Below, in pieces: positions 47,910-61,700 of a stretch of DNA of 64,000 nt; positions within the stretch are counted from its first letter, which is position 1; each line of letters begins with the position of its first letter. This DNA comes from Carallia brachiata. Its lineage: Eukaryota; Streptophyta; Magnoliopsida; Malpighiales; Rhizophoraceae. The notes beneath the pieces were generated by a model that saw only the letters and a list, made by a program, of their open reading frames with translations, made no database searches and was not told where the DNA came from. The stretch lies in contig JADCRB010000031.1 of NCBI GenBank assembly GCA_021464245.1, positions 3,075,651 through 3,139,650 of the forward strand, in the 5' to 3' direction. A program made the translations under genes and the position numbers.

Positions 47910-50900
47910 CATTGCATGTTGTGGAAATGCTGACCTCTGACCGGTGAACTTCCTACACGCGTCTTCTACAATAAAAAACTCATTCCTAGTGCGTATATTT
48001 GATCTTGTTTTTGTTTTGTTTTCACTTGTATTTATTAGGCATGCACAAGTAATTTGATTTTTTTTTTTTGGGGTCTTTTTAACATTTAGATGTACATTGA
48101 GCTGTATAGCTCCTTCTGTTCCTATAAATTTTATTGTTCTTTTTTAGAATTAAATTCTGAAATATGAAAACAAACATATAAACTTTTACTTAAACAATAG
48201 TTACTAGTTATAGGCACATTTTGACTGTTTTTTTCTCTTTCCTTCTCTCTCTCTCATAGACATTTTAATCTTTATGTGGGAAGATATCCATAGATCTTGA
48301 AAACTGAAATAATTAAATGCTCAATGAGCTCATTAATGCAACCAATTGCTGTGTCTAGTGGGTGTTTTTGCAATTACAATGCATTCCGTCATGGAGTTTT
48401 CATTCTAGTATGGATTGATCTATAACTTGGCTTTATTGTCACATAATCACATGGTCCCCAAGTCCCATAGGACATCAAAAAATAGTTGTCCACAGTCTGC
48501 ATGGTAAGAAGAGACAATAATTGAAAGTTAATTGAAAGAATAATGCATTGCACTTGGCATTTCCATTAAAAAGAAAGTGGGAAAATAATTGACATGACAA
48601 AATGTGCTTCAGTGTCATGCATGTGAAAAACCCATTTCTTTTTCTTTTTATCCTCCTTTTGATCTGTAGCCCTTTTTTGTTGGATTCCTTGCCTAGATAT
48701 TGCAGTCTAAAGTTGCCCCACTTTAGTTTCTTATTACTATTTTTTTTTAACAACAACAAAAAATTGTATTTTTGATATATAAATTATTATACTTATAAAT
48801 TGAGGTACTTATTATTATCCTCATTCAATCTCTCTAATAAGAAAAATCTACTATCCAAATACTATTAAATTCAAGTGGGCTTCCCATACATCGGAACGTA
48901 GTGTTAATGAGATTTAAATTATTCAGTGCACAAAGCACAGTTTTATTGACAAAAAAGGCACAGTCACTGAAATTAAGAGCCGAACTAATGTGTTGAAAAA
49001 TATATTCAATTATCAACTAAATTATTTTATATATTTTTTGTTGATGAGTTATTTATTACGATATCCGCATATGTCACATTGACAATTACTTTGGCGGGCC
49101 TCGTTGTCACCAGGAAATATCAATTGCTTCAAAAATTCCAAAAACTAGCGACTCGTTATTCCATACCACAACCCTACTTATGCTTCGATTATCATTGTTA
49201 TCCTAAGCTGTATTTCTTGCGTAATTAACTGAGAAGGCTAACATATTCACATTTTCTTCGTCCCAAATTTTTGTTAACGGAATATGTTGACTTGTATGGA
49301 CTTTTAGGAGAACAAAATTTATTATTAAGTCTATTGAAAACGATACTTTATTATTTTTAATTAAGTTACTTAATTGTTCTCTTAATCAAATCTAAGAAAA
49401 TTGTTAATTCTCTCATTCCAATTTCCTCATTTCAAATCCTGGTAAATTTTGTAACTCATTATGAGGAAAGACAAAAGTTCAGCAAGTACCCAAAATCTGG
49501 GCCCAAATTAAGTATAACAACATTCTGAAACAATATTAGCAAATATGACTAATAATATTTTTTTTTGCAGTTCTGGTTACTCATAGTCCACTTAAATGAT
49601 ATCTCTTTCTTTTTCCTTATTTTGATAAATTTATAAATTATATGAAAAATTACAAGTCAGCTGTGGGGAGTGCAAAATTACGTTGTCTTCTCTGTGGGAA
49701 ACAGAATCCTAGGCAAAACGAAGCCCATATTGGCATCATCAATATCACTTTGAGAAATCTGGCTAGATTCTTTTTCAATCGCACTGCCAATTTTCTCGCA
49801 ATGTCATAATCGTTGGCCTAGGGTACTAATAAAGGGAAACCACAGAAAACCTATGGCAGTGAATAAACAAAGAAAACCTATGGCAGTGAATTTGTTTATC
49901 TTCGACGAGATATCTCAGTGATTAAAGTTTAACTTATGTTTTAAAAGTTTTGATTTTCAATCGTGAGGAGAGAGGGTGTTAGATTTATGAGAATAAGAGA
50001 ATTATACTCATTATATAATTTATGACTTAATGAGCTTCTTAATAAATAAAAATAAAAATAAAAAACAGTGATATGTTCACAAGTGTTACAACAATGGGAT
50101 AGACATTCATATCAATTATGCCATGAATTCTATTCAAGATTCCTGCCTTTAAATTGTGGGAAGCACTGTTACGAGCATCAGCATTATTATTGATATTATC
50201 TGATTAATCGATAGTTAGGCAGAGCGTTATCATTTTATGACCATTAGAATTTGATACTTTTTAAGGAAAAACTCACGCAAATTATTAAAAAAAAAAAAAA
50301 GAAAAGGAAAATCTCACGAGTCACTTTCAGGCTGGAGTTCCTATCATGTTTTGTCAAATAACTCATCATGTTAATAATATTAGGACTTTCAATTTGGAAA
50401 ATGAAAGTTGGCTTATGATTAAATCGCAACTGTTGACCTTTAAGTCGATGGTTCAAAGCTAACGTGGCAAACAAATTGGAGAAGATGGGGAGCGGGGGCA
50501 GACGATAAAATGGGTCTTACGTGGGTCTCGCATTTTTTTTTTTCTTGATAAAAGAAAATATACGATATATAAACACTTAAGTTTTAATATGCAAAAAGAA
50601 GCAAGAAAAATGTGTAAACAACTATCAAAAAGTGCTTGGTACACATTTGTTGTTAAGAAAAATGAAAGAAAAAATGGACAGGATCCACGTAAAGCCCACT
50701 CCCTCTGTCTCTCATGTGTTTAAGAATCATGTCTACGGGCTCTAAATAAAAGATGTTCAGTATGATATAAGTCAGTCCAATAATTACAAGGGATGGGTCC
50801 GCAATATGAAAGAGAATCGTTGATTTAGACCAAAAAAAACAGAGAGAGAGAATCATTGATCCAAACACTTCCAATGAAAAAGTGGGTGGGTGCCTTTCTT

Positions 50901-53900
50901 TCAAGGAATCGAAAGGAGAAGATAAAGTATGAGTTCGTGGTGGAAAGAGATTTAGGGTTGTACCAATTCATCCCAATAAAAGAAAAATTAATTGATCGTT
51001 TGGGCCAATTGAATCACTAAAGGACAAAGAAAGTTGACTTTTATTTTATATGCTAAAGTTTCTAGTTGGAAATGGAGGTCAGTTATGCGGTGGAAGAACC
51101 CCACATGAGCATTGACTTAATAGTTTCACCTTGCTTGGTGCATGGCTGGCCAACCCAGATCCACTGCACACGTGATTGGCTGCACTGGTATGACCTAGTG
51201 GCTTAACAAGGTCTTCCTGATTTGGCAACTTGAGATTAAGCAGCCAAGCCAGAAGGTTAAGTCATTGAGGCGGCATTTATGTTCATAGGAAAAAAAAAAA
51301 GGTAAACATTAAGATATGATAATTTTTCCTTTGAATTGAAAATTATAATAATTATTTAATTCTACTCACCTAAATATAATTGTGCAAGGAATTTTTATTA
51401 CTGTTTATCATGACAAAATGAATTGAATTACAGAAAAAAAATTTCAAAATCAAAGAAATTATAAGGTATGCTTATATTACTAAAACAGTAAAATTGAACA
51501 ACCATTAAGAGGTTTATGGAAATATAATTTATATATATATATATGAGTTGTAAAAATGACACTTTATAGTGGGTCAACATAGCAAGCATGACACGAAAAC
51601 GAAAGGATTTTCTTTTTTTTTTTTTTTGGTGGTTCTAGAAGAATATATATATATATATAATGGAAAAACAATATTAAGGTGATAGACATAAAAAAAGTGA
51701 ATGACAGATACATGTAACATGCAAATTCGCATGCTAGTGCTACTACAAGTCCTTTTTTTTCTCGTTTTCAACATTCTCAACTGCTACTCATCCTCTTTAA
51801 CAACTTGTTGGTCTCCACAATGGACAAACAATTATTAGGTGAATTATGTAAACCAAGCAACAATAAATTAAATTCTTTTGTGTCTCATTTTTTATATTTC
51901 AAGTCAATAATATAACTACGCAATTTTATTTCAACTTATTTAATCTATGGCATAAAATTGGGTGACTTTTTGAAAAGGTTTTTGGGAACCATAATCTATT
52001 AATGCCTCAAGTGATACGTGCCAAAGACACGGCCCTTGGAGATGTGGGCTGGACCCCTCCACCGACGACCATGTTTTAATGATTAAGGCGTGCGTGGAAT
52101 TTGGGCATGGACTGGTCTCTTTGTCACCATCTCACCAAGATACGTGTTATGGGAAAATCGAGAGACAAAAGAAAATGCACTTCCACCACTTTCTCAACGT
52201 TCTTGAGAGATGGGCGTCTCTGCTTTCGGCTGGACTGGGCCCTATCTACAGAGATGGGGAATTTCTGCATGTACACAGAGGTTTTGTCAATCAAATCTTC
52301 AACTAGCCTTTTGTGGATAATTTACAAAATGATCCTTACTGTAGGTTTTAAGGAGGATTGCCTCCTAACATAGGAGTATAGGTACGTTTAATTCTACTAA
52401 ACGTTTCGATGAAAATTAGAATTCATAACCTTTGACACGGCCGTGAACGAACTTCTTTACTGTTAAACGATAATATTCGGTAGTCATCATAACCATGCTT
52501 GGCATTGTGTTGCGTTGAGGTGGGTAAATCCGGTAAATTTTGCCTCAACTCTTTGGGATTTGGATTCTAGTCAATAAGGCCCGTTTACATTAAGGGAACT
52601 TTTGAATTAACTCACAGGCTTAGTGCACCCGCGTTTATTCATCTGTACCCGTCCTCGGGCCGAATTGAATTTGGGCTCCCTATCATGTCAATCCTGAAAT
52701 GTGTTTGATACATACAACTAACTCGTCCATGCCTGCTCTCGAGCCACCAAGCTGTGGTCTAGTGATTAAGGATTCATCATTGTCACGAGGTAATAGGTTT
52801 GACTAGGACTGTTTAAGAATCGACTAATTCGCCCTAATTCGATTTGTATAAACTTGTATCGGTTAAAACTGTAAAGAACTCGGTCTAATCAGCCCAATTT
52901 GATCCGATCAACATATATATATTCCAACAAATTAACCCTTCTAGACTCTAGTTCAATAATATGACAGGATAAGCCTACAAGGTAGTCATCAAGTCTAATA
53001 ATTCAGTAACTATAAAGAGCTCCATTGTTTATACAGAAACTGGTAGAATCATTGATCAGTTTACTTTAATTAAATTTTTCTATTGTTTTTTTTGGTCTAT
53101 GCAGGTTGCAATTCAAATTAGAGGAGGTTGGTGCAGTTTTGGATTATTCGTTGATTCAAACTTTTAAGCACCCACATACGTTTCAAGGAGAAAACGCGCG
53201 TAAATTATATATATCGGCTTGTAACAAACGTTTTTTACAAGTTGTTATGACTAATGATATGAGCGTGTTATCTTATTGAAATATTTATAAATTTGATGGT
53301 TGGTAATAACTAAAAATTGAAGAAAACTATAAATTTTATTTTATTACATGCAATTCCTTAAAATCGATTCAATTTAATTCACCACTTGTAGATTAGATTA
53401 CAGATTGAATAAAACGATGGATTAGATGCAGATGGAGAATTATTCAATCTACCGATGACAGATTTGATACGGATATAAAACCGTTCTATCCCACCTAACC
53501 GCTCGCGAATACCTATAGGTTTGAATTCTTACCAAGAAATTTTGTAAGTTTAAATGTATGTAGGTCTCTATACAATTGTTAAATAGTTCGATGATCCTTG
53601 TAGTGCCCGAGAGTGTGTTCTTCCAGTAATTTAATGTAGCAGCTCCTGACCATTGTACACGATGAAGTTAGTGACAGAGTTAAAAATTTTATCCAGTGGT
53701 GACAAAAAATAAGAAAGTAGAGATGTTAAATAAAAATCAATAAAACAGTGAAAGTAAAAATATAAAATATAAATTTTAGTTAAGATAAAGTGTAAATTTC
53801 AGTGAAACAACTGCCCCCACTTCCATGTAAGTGGCTCCGCGTCACAATTTACTGCACAATTTTTTTTTTTATGGGTGTGTGATATTATCCACACTTTCTT

Positions 53901-55020
53901 ATCTTCTTAAAACGTAACCTTTCGGTCCTAAACAGTGGACCACAATTATCAGGTGAACCGGCAATACTACTTGTGTAGATATAACGTAGAAGATATATAT
54001 TTTTTTTTGAACAGTTAATGTAGAACATTAGACTGTTGTAATTTGTGATGCGAAATTAAATTATGTACTGAAATAGTGAAATGGGGAAGAAAATTTAAAA
54101 AAAGAAAATGGAAATTTACATGTTAAACTGCCGTGAGGTAGACTAGTACCACAAGTCCAGTGGAGCTAAATTTAGGAAGAAAAAAAACACAACGCTATAG
54201 AGATATGCTAAGACCATATGAAGTAAATTTCCCCAATATGGCTGTCGAATTTAAGGGGCACGGTATTCAGTCTAAACTCATGTTAACGGTCTTTCATATT
54301 CTTCACCAAATTACACTCTCGGGAGAAGGTCTTGGGAACAATGTATTGGGCTGCCTGGAAACTGATTAGCTCCAATTTATCTCTTACCCTAAAAAATTTC
54401 TCTTCTTTTTAATACAATCAACGAAGAAAACAAGATTTTATTGTTTTTTTTTTGGGGCGGGGGGTGTCTACCAGGCCTAATTGGCGTGCCAAACAAATTA
54501 TCGATTCTACTGTATACTGCAAAATCTGTGGACAACTTTCATTGCTATTGCAATGACTAATGAAGCCAAAAGGTACCAACTTGGAAATATGAAACTAATC
54601 AAATGGGAACTTTATTGCCCTCAATTTCAAAGAAATGACTGACAGTCGGAATATTAACATGAAATCACAAACTGCATAAATTGACACAAATAAATTTGTA
54701 TAACAAACAGTTAATACTGTGTTCCTCCTCCACTTTCTCTATATTGCTTACGGGTTAGTTGCCTTTGCATTGTTGTCTTATGCTTCTCCTGAGGAACACA
54801 TTGAGCTAAATCATACGAAATCTTCAAAAGCAAGAAATAAGACTCTACATAGAGGGACTGCCAAATTTCAATATTTTCTCCCCTCCCATTCCTCGGAATG
54901 TGGAATCAGAAGTTGTTTTAAAATGCTTTGACAGCCAATCCATTGTTTTGCTGAATTCTTACTCAAATTTGGATCGCCTTTTGTTATCTGCATAGTTTCC
55001 TCTGTTAGTTGTGCAATGGC
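47910..55020. other. Long intergenic region, no supported gene
   Basis: About 7 kb of AT-rich DNA. It holds (AT)n tracts near 51530-51545 and 51642-51658, a 21-bp direct repeat at 49844-49864 and 49871-49891, and several long T/A runs. Open frames at 52079-52373 and 54719-54931 show no recognisable family or splice context. The final few hundred bases are probably the 3' UTR side of the IQD gene. Confidence 0.6.
49844..49891. repeat. Short direct repeat, 21-bp unit at 27-bp spacing
   Basis: The unit agaaaacctatggcagtgaa plus t occurs perfectly twice, separated by 6 bp. It is probably replication slippage. Confidence 0.85.
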
Positions 55021-55034
55021 TGGAAGATGGACCT

Positions 55035-57066
55035 TTAGTATCTTTTTCCATTAACCTGCAAAGTAAGAGCAAGAACAAAAGCAACCCCATCACCTATTAT
55101 CCGTTAACAAATAAGCCTGATCACAAAAATTTGCTTACTCTTTACTGTTATTTCTTGGTATCATAGTTGGTCATCGTGATTCAAAAGCCAGTTTTTGTGA
55201 ATTATACTCACATCAAATCCGACAAGAGATCTGCAGTAATTGGTGTTTGTGAGCACAGTACTAGTAGATCCACACTCGCTGTCTTTAAGGGATACTGCTG
55301 ATCTGTCAAGCTTAAGTGACCAGGGATATTGATAGTTTTGAGCTGTAGCCCCAACAAGTGAAGATGATCGCTGCATCCGCACCGCCCTCGGAACATTTCT
55401 GCCTTCCATTGATGGCCTCCTTCGGCTCGGTTGCCTCTCAAAGGAATCTGGTCTTTGCTTTGGTGCACTGTGTGACCGGACCTTGGCCCTGGAAGATTCC
55501 GTGTTTGCCATGTAACTTGGATTCAATGGGTAATCGTAGGACACAGATTCTGCATAGTCTGGCCGGGGAAAGGCAAATGGAACTATTGATGGATCAGGTT
55601 TTGAGATTGCGGAGTTGTACTGAGGGCTGCTTTTTGCAGTACAGAAAGAATAGTCCTCAAAATGCCCACTGCAGGTTCTGGGGCTCATGTCTGTCAGACC
55701 TGATGGTGCTGGAGAGAACTGGCAATTCTCTTGCTTCGAGTGCGCACGATTCGATGCATAGTGTGCGGAGAATCTATGCTCTGCTTGCTCTGGATGTGTA
55801 TTGTGTGTATAGCTATTTCTGCCCTTTATACTCCCCTTTGGTTCTCCGAGATCCATCTCCACAATCTTGATGTTCTCCTCCACACCTCTATCAGTCTCCT
55901 GCATGTACCAAAACCGCATAGCAGATAGTTGTTACTAGATATAGAACACCATTGTTTCCACCAAGTGAACAATGATGTTAAAAAGCCTTGCAAAGTAACA
56001 AATTTACATTTTTAGTTGCATCTAGATAAATGGTAGCAGGGCCACTTTTCCTAGTGGCACTAATACTTTCATAATACTGTTCTAAAATTTCCCTCATCAA
56101 TTATGGTGAAAAGTGCAAAGTTATATAAACAAGAAACAAATTCCAAGCCAGAATGAAGAAAATTGTCAATCATTGTCGTATAAATTCAGAATGCTTATGT
56201 TTGACAACAAAAGACAGTATTGAATTGGTTTATTGAATGCAAGGTGAGAGCACTTACAAAATTTGTGAGCCAAAACCTATGCTCCTGCGTGGATTTCCTG
56301 TGGACTGATTGCCTCTGGCTTATGGGTTTCGATTCTTCAGCCATACGGATCCTCTGAGCCCGAGCTCTTGCCTGAACCGTCACCAATGTCTGTATGCACC
56401 GGAGCGTGGCGGTGGCCTGTTTCCTCACCAGATGACCCCTTACTAATGCCTGCAACTTCACCAATCCTCTCAGAGCACGTAGTGCCTTTCTTGCCTGTCA
56501 ACAACATCAATAAAAAAAATCCTAATAACTCTCTTCCTATAGTTGACTCTCAGTCTCCCAATTTGAAGCAGATAGATTTTCCAAGATGGGGATTTTCAAG
56601 AGTTACATACCAGATAAGAACGAAAAAAAGATTGAATCTTTATGGCGGCAGCCTCCTCAATTGCACTGTTTCTCCCATTTGCAGTAGCCGTAGTAAGCCT
56701 GATGACAGCAGCTGCAGCCTGTGCAGCAGCCACAGCTGCATCGGTTGCCGCAGCTGTGGCTGCTGCCATAGCCATTGCGTGCTTCTTCTGGTCATTCTCT
56801 GAATCCAATGTGGCTTGCAGCACCGCTGCAGAATTCATTTCCTTGGGAGATGCTGCAGCAGCAGCAGCTGATGATCTGCGAAAACTCCATCTCCTTTTCT
56901 CTTTAGGAGTAGTTGGTGGGATCGAAATTGGAGTCGTTGGGTTCTCTAAAGTTGCCAAATTCTGACCAGTTACACATTTTTCCTTCTCCTTCTCCTTCTC
57001 CTTGTCTTTGTCCTTCTCTTTTTTTCCTGACAGGAAATGTTTAAGCCATTTTCCTGCCTTCCCCAT
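55035..57066 (-). CDS. IQD: IQ-DOMAIN calmodulin-binding protein
   Basis: IQD proteins are plant calmodulin/CaM-like binding scaffolds associated with microtubules, plasma membrane or nucleus. Exons: 57066-56611, 56494-56258, 55898-55212, 55055-55035; phases agree and give 466 residues. The N-terminus [16 protein letters not shown] is the family start, followed by a run of Lys-Asp/Lys-Glu pairs and an Ala-rich helix. IQ motif 1 ([17 protein letters not shown]) is split by the first intron at the conserved IQD position; IQ motif 2 is [17 protein letters not shown]. The C-terminal DUF4005-type region has [20 protein letters not shown] and RRRPSMEGR. Exon 4 is only 21 bp (VNGKRY, stop); reading through the third donor instead would add 17 unrelated residues up to 55161. 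The nearest track start upstream is not ATG, so 57066 was chosen. Confidence 0.93.
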
Positions 57067-57752
57067 CTCAATCAAATCCTCCTAGGCTGGCATTGTATTG
57101 TAGCAATAAGATACAAGGGGGAAACTGAAGAAATTCAGATCTCCCCTTGTCTATGTCTCATGTCTTATTGTGGTCCACCTCATTAGCATTAGCAAAGGGA
57201 CTTGGATTGCAATCTTTGCTGACAGCCTAGTCTTACCGATTTATTATTCTTTCACTGATGCAACATGTAGCGATTCGATAGCACGAACACAAGGAAGAAG
57301 AGAGGAAGCTGCCAATTGATAGCTAAGCCACTCGCCGTCCCTCGGAAGATTAATTGGCACATGTTCATTGCCTTGGATGAGATATTCTAATAACGAGCCA
57401 CCTCATTTTATCTAAGAAAGGTGTTAATATCTTTCCATTGATTGAGTTTGTTAGTATGGTTAAATTAGTTAAAGATATTTTGATTTATAGGAAAAATTAT
57501 GAGTTTAAATTTTGTTAAGATTAAATAATAAAATTAAATTTATAGTCTTTTTTTTATTTGTTGAAGACATAAAATTACAATATTTTTTAATATGATCATA
57601 AAATATCATACTTTTTTTTTTTTAACTAAAAACTAAAGAAAAGAAAAATCTTTCTTCTAGCCATCAAATATCAAAAGACAAAAGGGTGTTATGGTAATTG
57701 GTGGCTGTATTGTGTTGTGTTGTTTAATGTGGGATGGAGAGGTTCAGAAACC

Positions 57753-58201
57753 ACGTGAAAATGGGCGAAGAACATGCAGCATCCGTGTAAAATACTCATT
57801 TCGGGTTAGGAGGACTTTCTCCACTCGAGGGCCTTGAGGCCTATCTGGGGAGTGATGGATTTTAGAACTTGTAACTTCTCATGGAGATAGTGGGGTCCAT
57901 CGGATGAGTGTAGCGTTAACCTGTGCACTCGTGCTAATCCTATCCCAAAGCTGGTGGATTTATTCTTCGCTGGCTTTTGTGCCAATCTTCTTCTTTTTGA
58001 GCGAATTGTGCCAATCTTCTTCATGACTGCCAGGATGCCCTTTTGAATGCTCGAAGTCCCGTCTCCCGTTTAAAATCTCCCAAAATGTAAACTCTTTTCT
58101 TGTGAACTAGGGACCAGAAATTTTTCTTTCTCAATGACTAGTCATTTTCACGCGAATTGTTAGCAACGGATGTACATGGCCAGTTAAATGAAAACCAACA
58201 A
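57753..58201. repeat. Upstream copy of a 449-bp direct repeat (ITPase 3' end fragment)
   Basis: Identical to 61924-62372 at all but four of 449 positions, with no gaps. It carries the last 85 bp of the ITPase coding exon and its 3' flank, but nothing further upstream of the gene, so it is a truncated duplicate. It lies about 410 bp before the ITPase start codon, inside the likely promoter, and between that gene and the divergent IQD gene. The offset between copies is 4,171 bp. Confidence 0.95.
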
Positions 58202-58552
58202 CAACAAAAAACTGTGATTGATTGATTTTGATTCGAGATAAAAGGTGAAAAGCAGCCAAAGAATATTAAAAGTCATTCCGCTACGAGAATCAAATTATCC
58301 CCACAACCAAACATCAGAGTATCAGTTCCCCTGACACCGACCTTCCACTCCTCCCGTCCGTACAAATCACTTTATACTCTCCGAGAAAAAGTTGTGTTTA
58401 TATGTAACAATAAAGAATATAAAAAAAATAATAATAATAATAATAAAGAATATAATATAATATAATATTATAAGTACAGACAGACAACACATTAAACATA
58501 GTCGTCCTCCATTTCGTCAAAAGAAAGAGAAAAAGAAACAAGACGACCAAAC

Positions 58553-58569
58553 AGAGAGAGAGAGAGAGA
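58553..58569. repeat. (AG)n tract in the ITPase 5' UTR
   Basis: A 17-bp AG tract 45 bp before the start codon. A (CT)n tract in intron 1 is complementary to it. Confidence 0.9.
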
Positions 58570-58614
58570 CAGAGAAAGAGCGGAAGACCGAAAGTCTCCG
58601 ACGGAAAAAGTGAA

Positions 58615-58745
58615 ATGGCCACGGCGGCGAAAAAGGTGCTTTCCGGGCCGGTGACCTTCGTGACCGGCGACGCTAAGAAGCTGGAAGAGGTCCGTGCCAT
58701 CATCGGCCAGACTATTGCCTTCCAGTCCCGCAAGCTCGATCGTAC

Positions 58746-58781
<36 letters not shown>

Positions 58782-61700
58782 AACCCTCTTTTCTTATGTT
58801 TCTTTCTCTCTCAAGAAAATTAAACAAATTCTGTATTTTTTTGGGTTTCGTAGTGCCTGAACTGCAAGGAGAGCCTGAAGATATCTCCAAACAAAAGGCG
58901 CGCTTGGCTGCTAAAGAGGTGCGTATATACACAAACACATATATGCATTCTGTACGTATACGTGGGTATTTATGTACGGACGTATGCCATTTTTCTACAT
59001 GCACTGGCTTTTTGCGAGTCTGGGTTTGTATTGAGTGTTTTTGTGTGTATTTTTGCAACGTGAAGGTGGAAGGACCTGTTCTGGTAGAGGATACTTGTCT
59101 CTGCTTCAATGCATTTAAGGGTCTTCCGGGTATTGATTGATTTCTTATTCTGTTTAGATCCTTTTTTAGCGTCTTTTTTTATTTGTGAATTGCCTTCCGA
59201 AATTGATTAATTTTGTATGATCATTTCTTTGCAGGGCCATACATGTAAGTTTTGTTCTTTCTTCTATTGCTGAGGTGAATGCGTTACTTTTTAGTCTAAT
59301 TTTTTAGTGTCTTGTTTATTTCAACGTCGTTTTTGGTTATTGGATGCTGAATTTTGCCAATTATGTTGGGGTTGTGTTCAAGAAGTAATCGATTAAAGGT
59401 ATACGATTAGGAATTAGGATTACCCGATTACTAGGGACTTCAATAATTTGGCTTTTTTGATTTTAAGAATCCTTTACTTGTGACTTTGTGTTTAACCTGT
59501 GAAGGAACTGTTCCACTTTCATCGTTTGTTATGGATTTGGATATTGCGGAGATAATTGTACTCCTCGGAGTAGTAGATGTGCTGTGATCTTGCTGGGGAT
59601 TAAGGTTCTGTTGGATTTTCAGGAGCATAAGCATCCAATGAGATGGAAAGCTGATTAGCCATATGGAATGTCAATTGCTTGGAGAACCTAACGCTATTGG
59701 CTTTTAATTTGAGGTTTTTGTTATGTTGTTTCTGATTCTTTGCATGCCTATTTTTTCTTTTTTTTTTTTGCTCTCTGTGTCACAATCTATTTGTAGAATT
59801 TTTTTTTTATAATGTTTTGCTATGTATTTCCTTTTTCTGCTTTTGTGATAGAATGGATGGGGCACATCTAAACCAACGCAATACCCATTGTCTGCTTGAC
59901 AAACATTGTTCTCTTGGTACTTTGTCTTTATTCATTCTTGTATGTGTGTACTATAACTGGCTTGTTCTTCTTCTTTCAAGACGCCTGTTTCATCCTCACT
60001 TGCACCTTTTCCATGGTCTTATAATGTACTTTGCAATGGAGCTTTTAATAAGACAGTACTACTGTTACATAATGATAATTGAGTGACATTGTTTGGATTT
60101 ATGGCACAAATGACTGCGTTTTGCTTTAGTATTGACGTCTTTGTCCATCAGCCCCTCCACACAATGTGGAAGACATTATTTTTTTTGTATATTCCCTTCA
60201 ACATTGTCTTTTTTTGTTCAAGTATTACTTGTTATTCTTGGTGACTTGGTTGTGTCTTTTGTCCATATTTCTATTGGTTGTCCTCATTCAGCGTAACTTT
60301 CTGAACATGCAGCAAATGGTTTCTGGAGAAGATTGGCAATGAAGGTTATGTTTGCCCATGGTTCTCCTCCCTGTTCTAGAAAAAAAAAAAATTTGTTTGA
60401 AACTTTAACAAGAAGAAAGCCTAATTTGTTGAAGACTTGTGGTGATTTATTGTTTGTTTATTGGCTTTGTTCTTTGTAGGTCTGTACAATTTATTGAAGG
60501 AATTTGATGATAAATCAGGTTATGCACTGTGTGCATTCAGTTTTTCTGCTGGACCTGATGATGAACCAATTACCTTTCTGGGAAAAACTGAGGTATGGTC
60601 TCCTTGTTGATTCTGAGATATAATGGTTTGATACACTCATATATTCGGCAACAAATTTATGTTTACCCATGTTGATTGCGGCAATTTTTTCCCTGTTAAA
60701 ATCTGAAGTTATTTAGTAACTTTATGTTAACTATAGACCCCATCATTTACCTGCAGTCAACTTCTTTGGAATCTTGCATTCAACTTTTACTCTCTGATTA
60801 AGATAAAGGAATGTTATGCTTTCTTTCTTTCATTATTGTTGTTTCATTTTGCCAATTACTGAGATTTATTTGTCACATACTCCATTTCTTTTCAAGTAAA
60901 GGAATTGCTGAGAACTTATGCAAATTTGTTATAATTATATGTCCTATGTGTACACCCCATCCTATAAGTGCTAGTCATCTAGTGCTTTTGGGTCAATCAT
61001 TATGTAGCTTGTACAATTTAGTCGTTTATTATGTGGAAACTTATGCTGCCGACATAACAAAAGGGCATAGTAGTTGTGAACTTTATGGAGTAACATTTGT
61101 ATTGCATAAAATTCTGAACTGTGATAAGGCATTTCTCAAATGTAACCGGTGATGAAAAATGCTGTAATTATTACCTCTGTATTTATCTTTGCTGCTTGAA
61201 TTTGCAGTGCTGTACAATATGTTGGATAGATTACTGGAGTAGATTAGGATATTAAAAGTAATTGTGTTTAGCATCATATAGTGAAAGGATGTGTCTCCCT
61301 TCATCGACAGTTATACATGTGTGTATGCACCTTATTTATTTTTTTATTTTTTTGAAATGCATGTTGGAAAAGTATATTTAACCTCCAGTAGTTGGAAGTA
61401 ATTATGCTGCTATTTTGCTGTAGTTTTTGCTATGGAAATTTGCTGTGGCTATAACATGTTACATGTAAGCAATTGCCGATGCAGGTATTTTGGTGAAGCG
61501 AAGTATGGAATTAGCTTTAATATGTATTTGCATCTGTTTTTTAGGGGTTGATAGTAGAACCCAGGGGACCCAATGGTTTCGGATGGGATCCAATATTTCA
61601 GCCTGATGGCTACGAGCAAACGTGAGTACAAATTGTAGACTATCTTCGTCTCCCACCTTATCATTAATCCAACCACTGAGATCTATAGCTTGTTTTGCGC

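Noticed and set aside
52079..52373. Overlapping frames of 75 and 90 residues
   Set aside because: No homology recognised and two frames open at once over the same DNA, typical of chance.
54719..54931. 70-residue frame with a hydrophobic start
   Set aside because: Signal-like start, but the rest is low-information and it lies in the 3' flank of the IQD gene with no TATA at a sensible distance.
57806..58024. 72-residue minus-strand ORF, also found nearly unchanged at 61977-62195
   Set aside because: It appears twice only because it lies in the 449-bp duplicated segment; it is antisense to the ITPase 3' end and resembles no protein.
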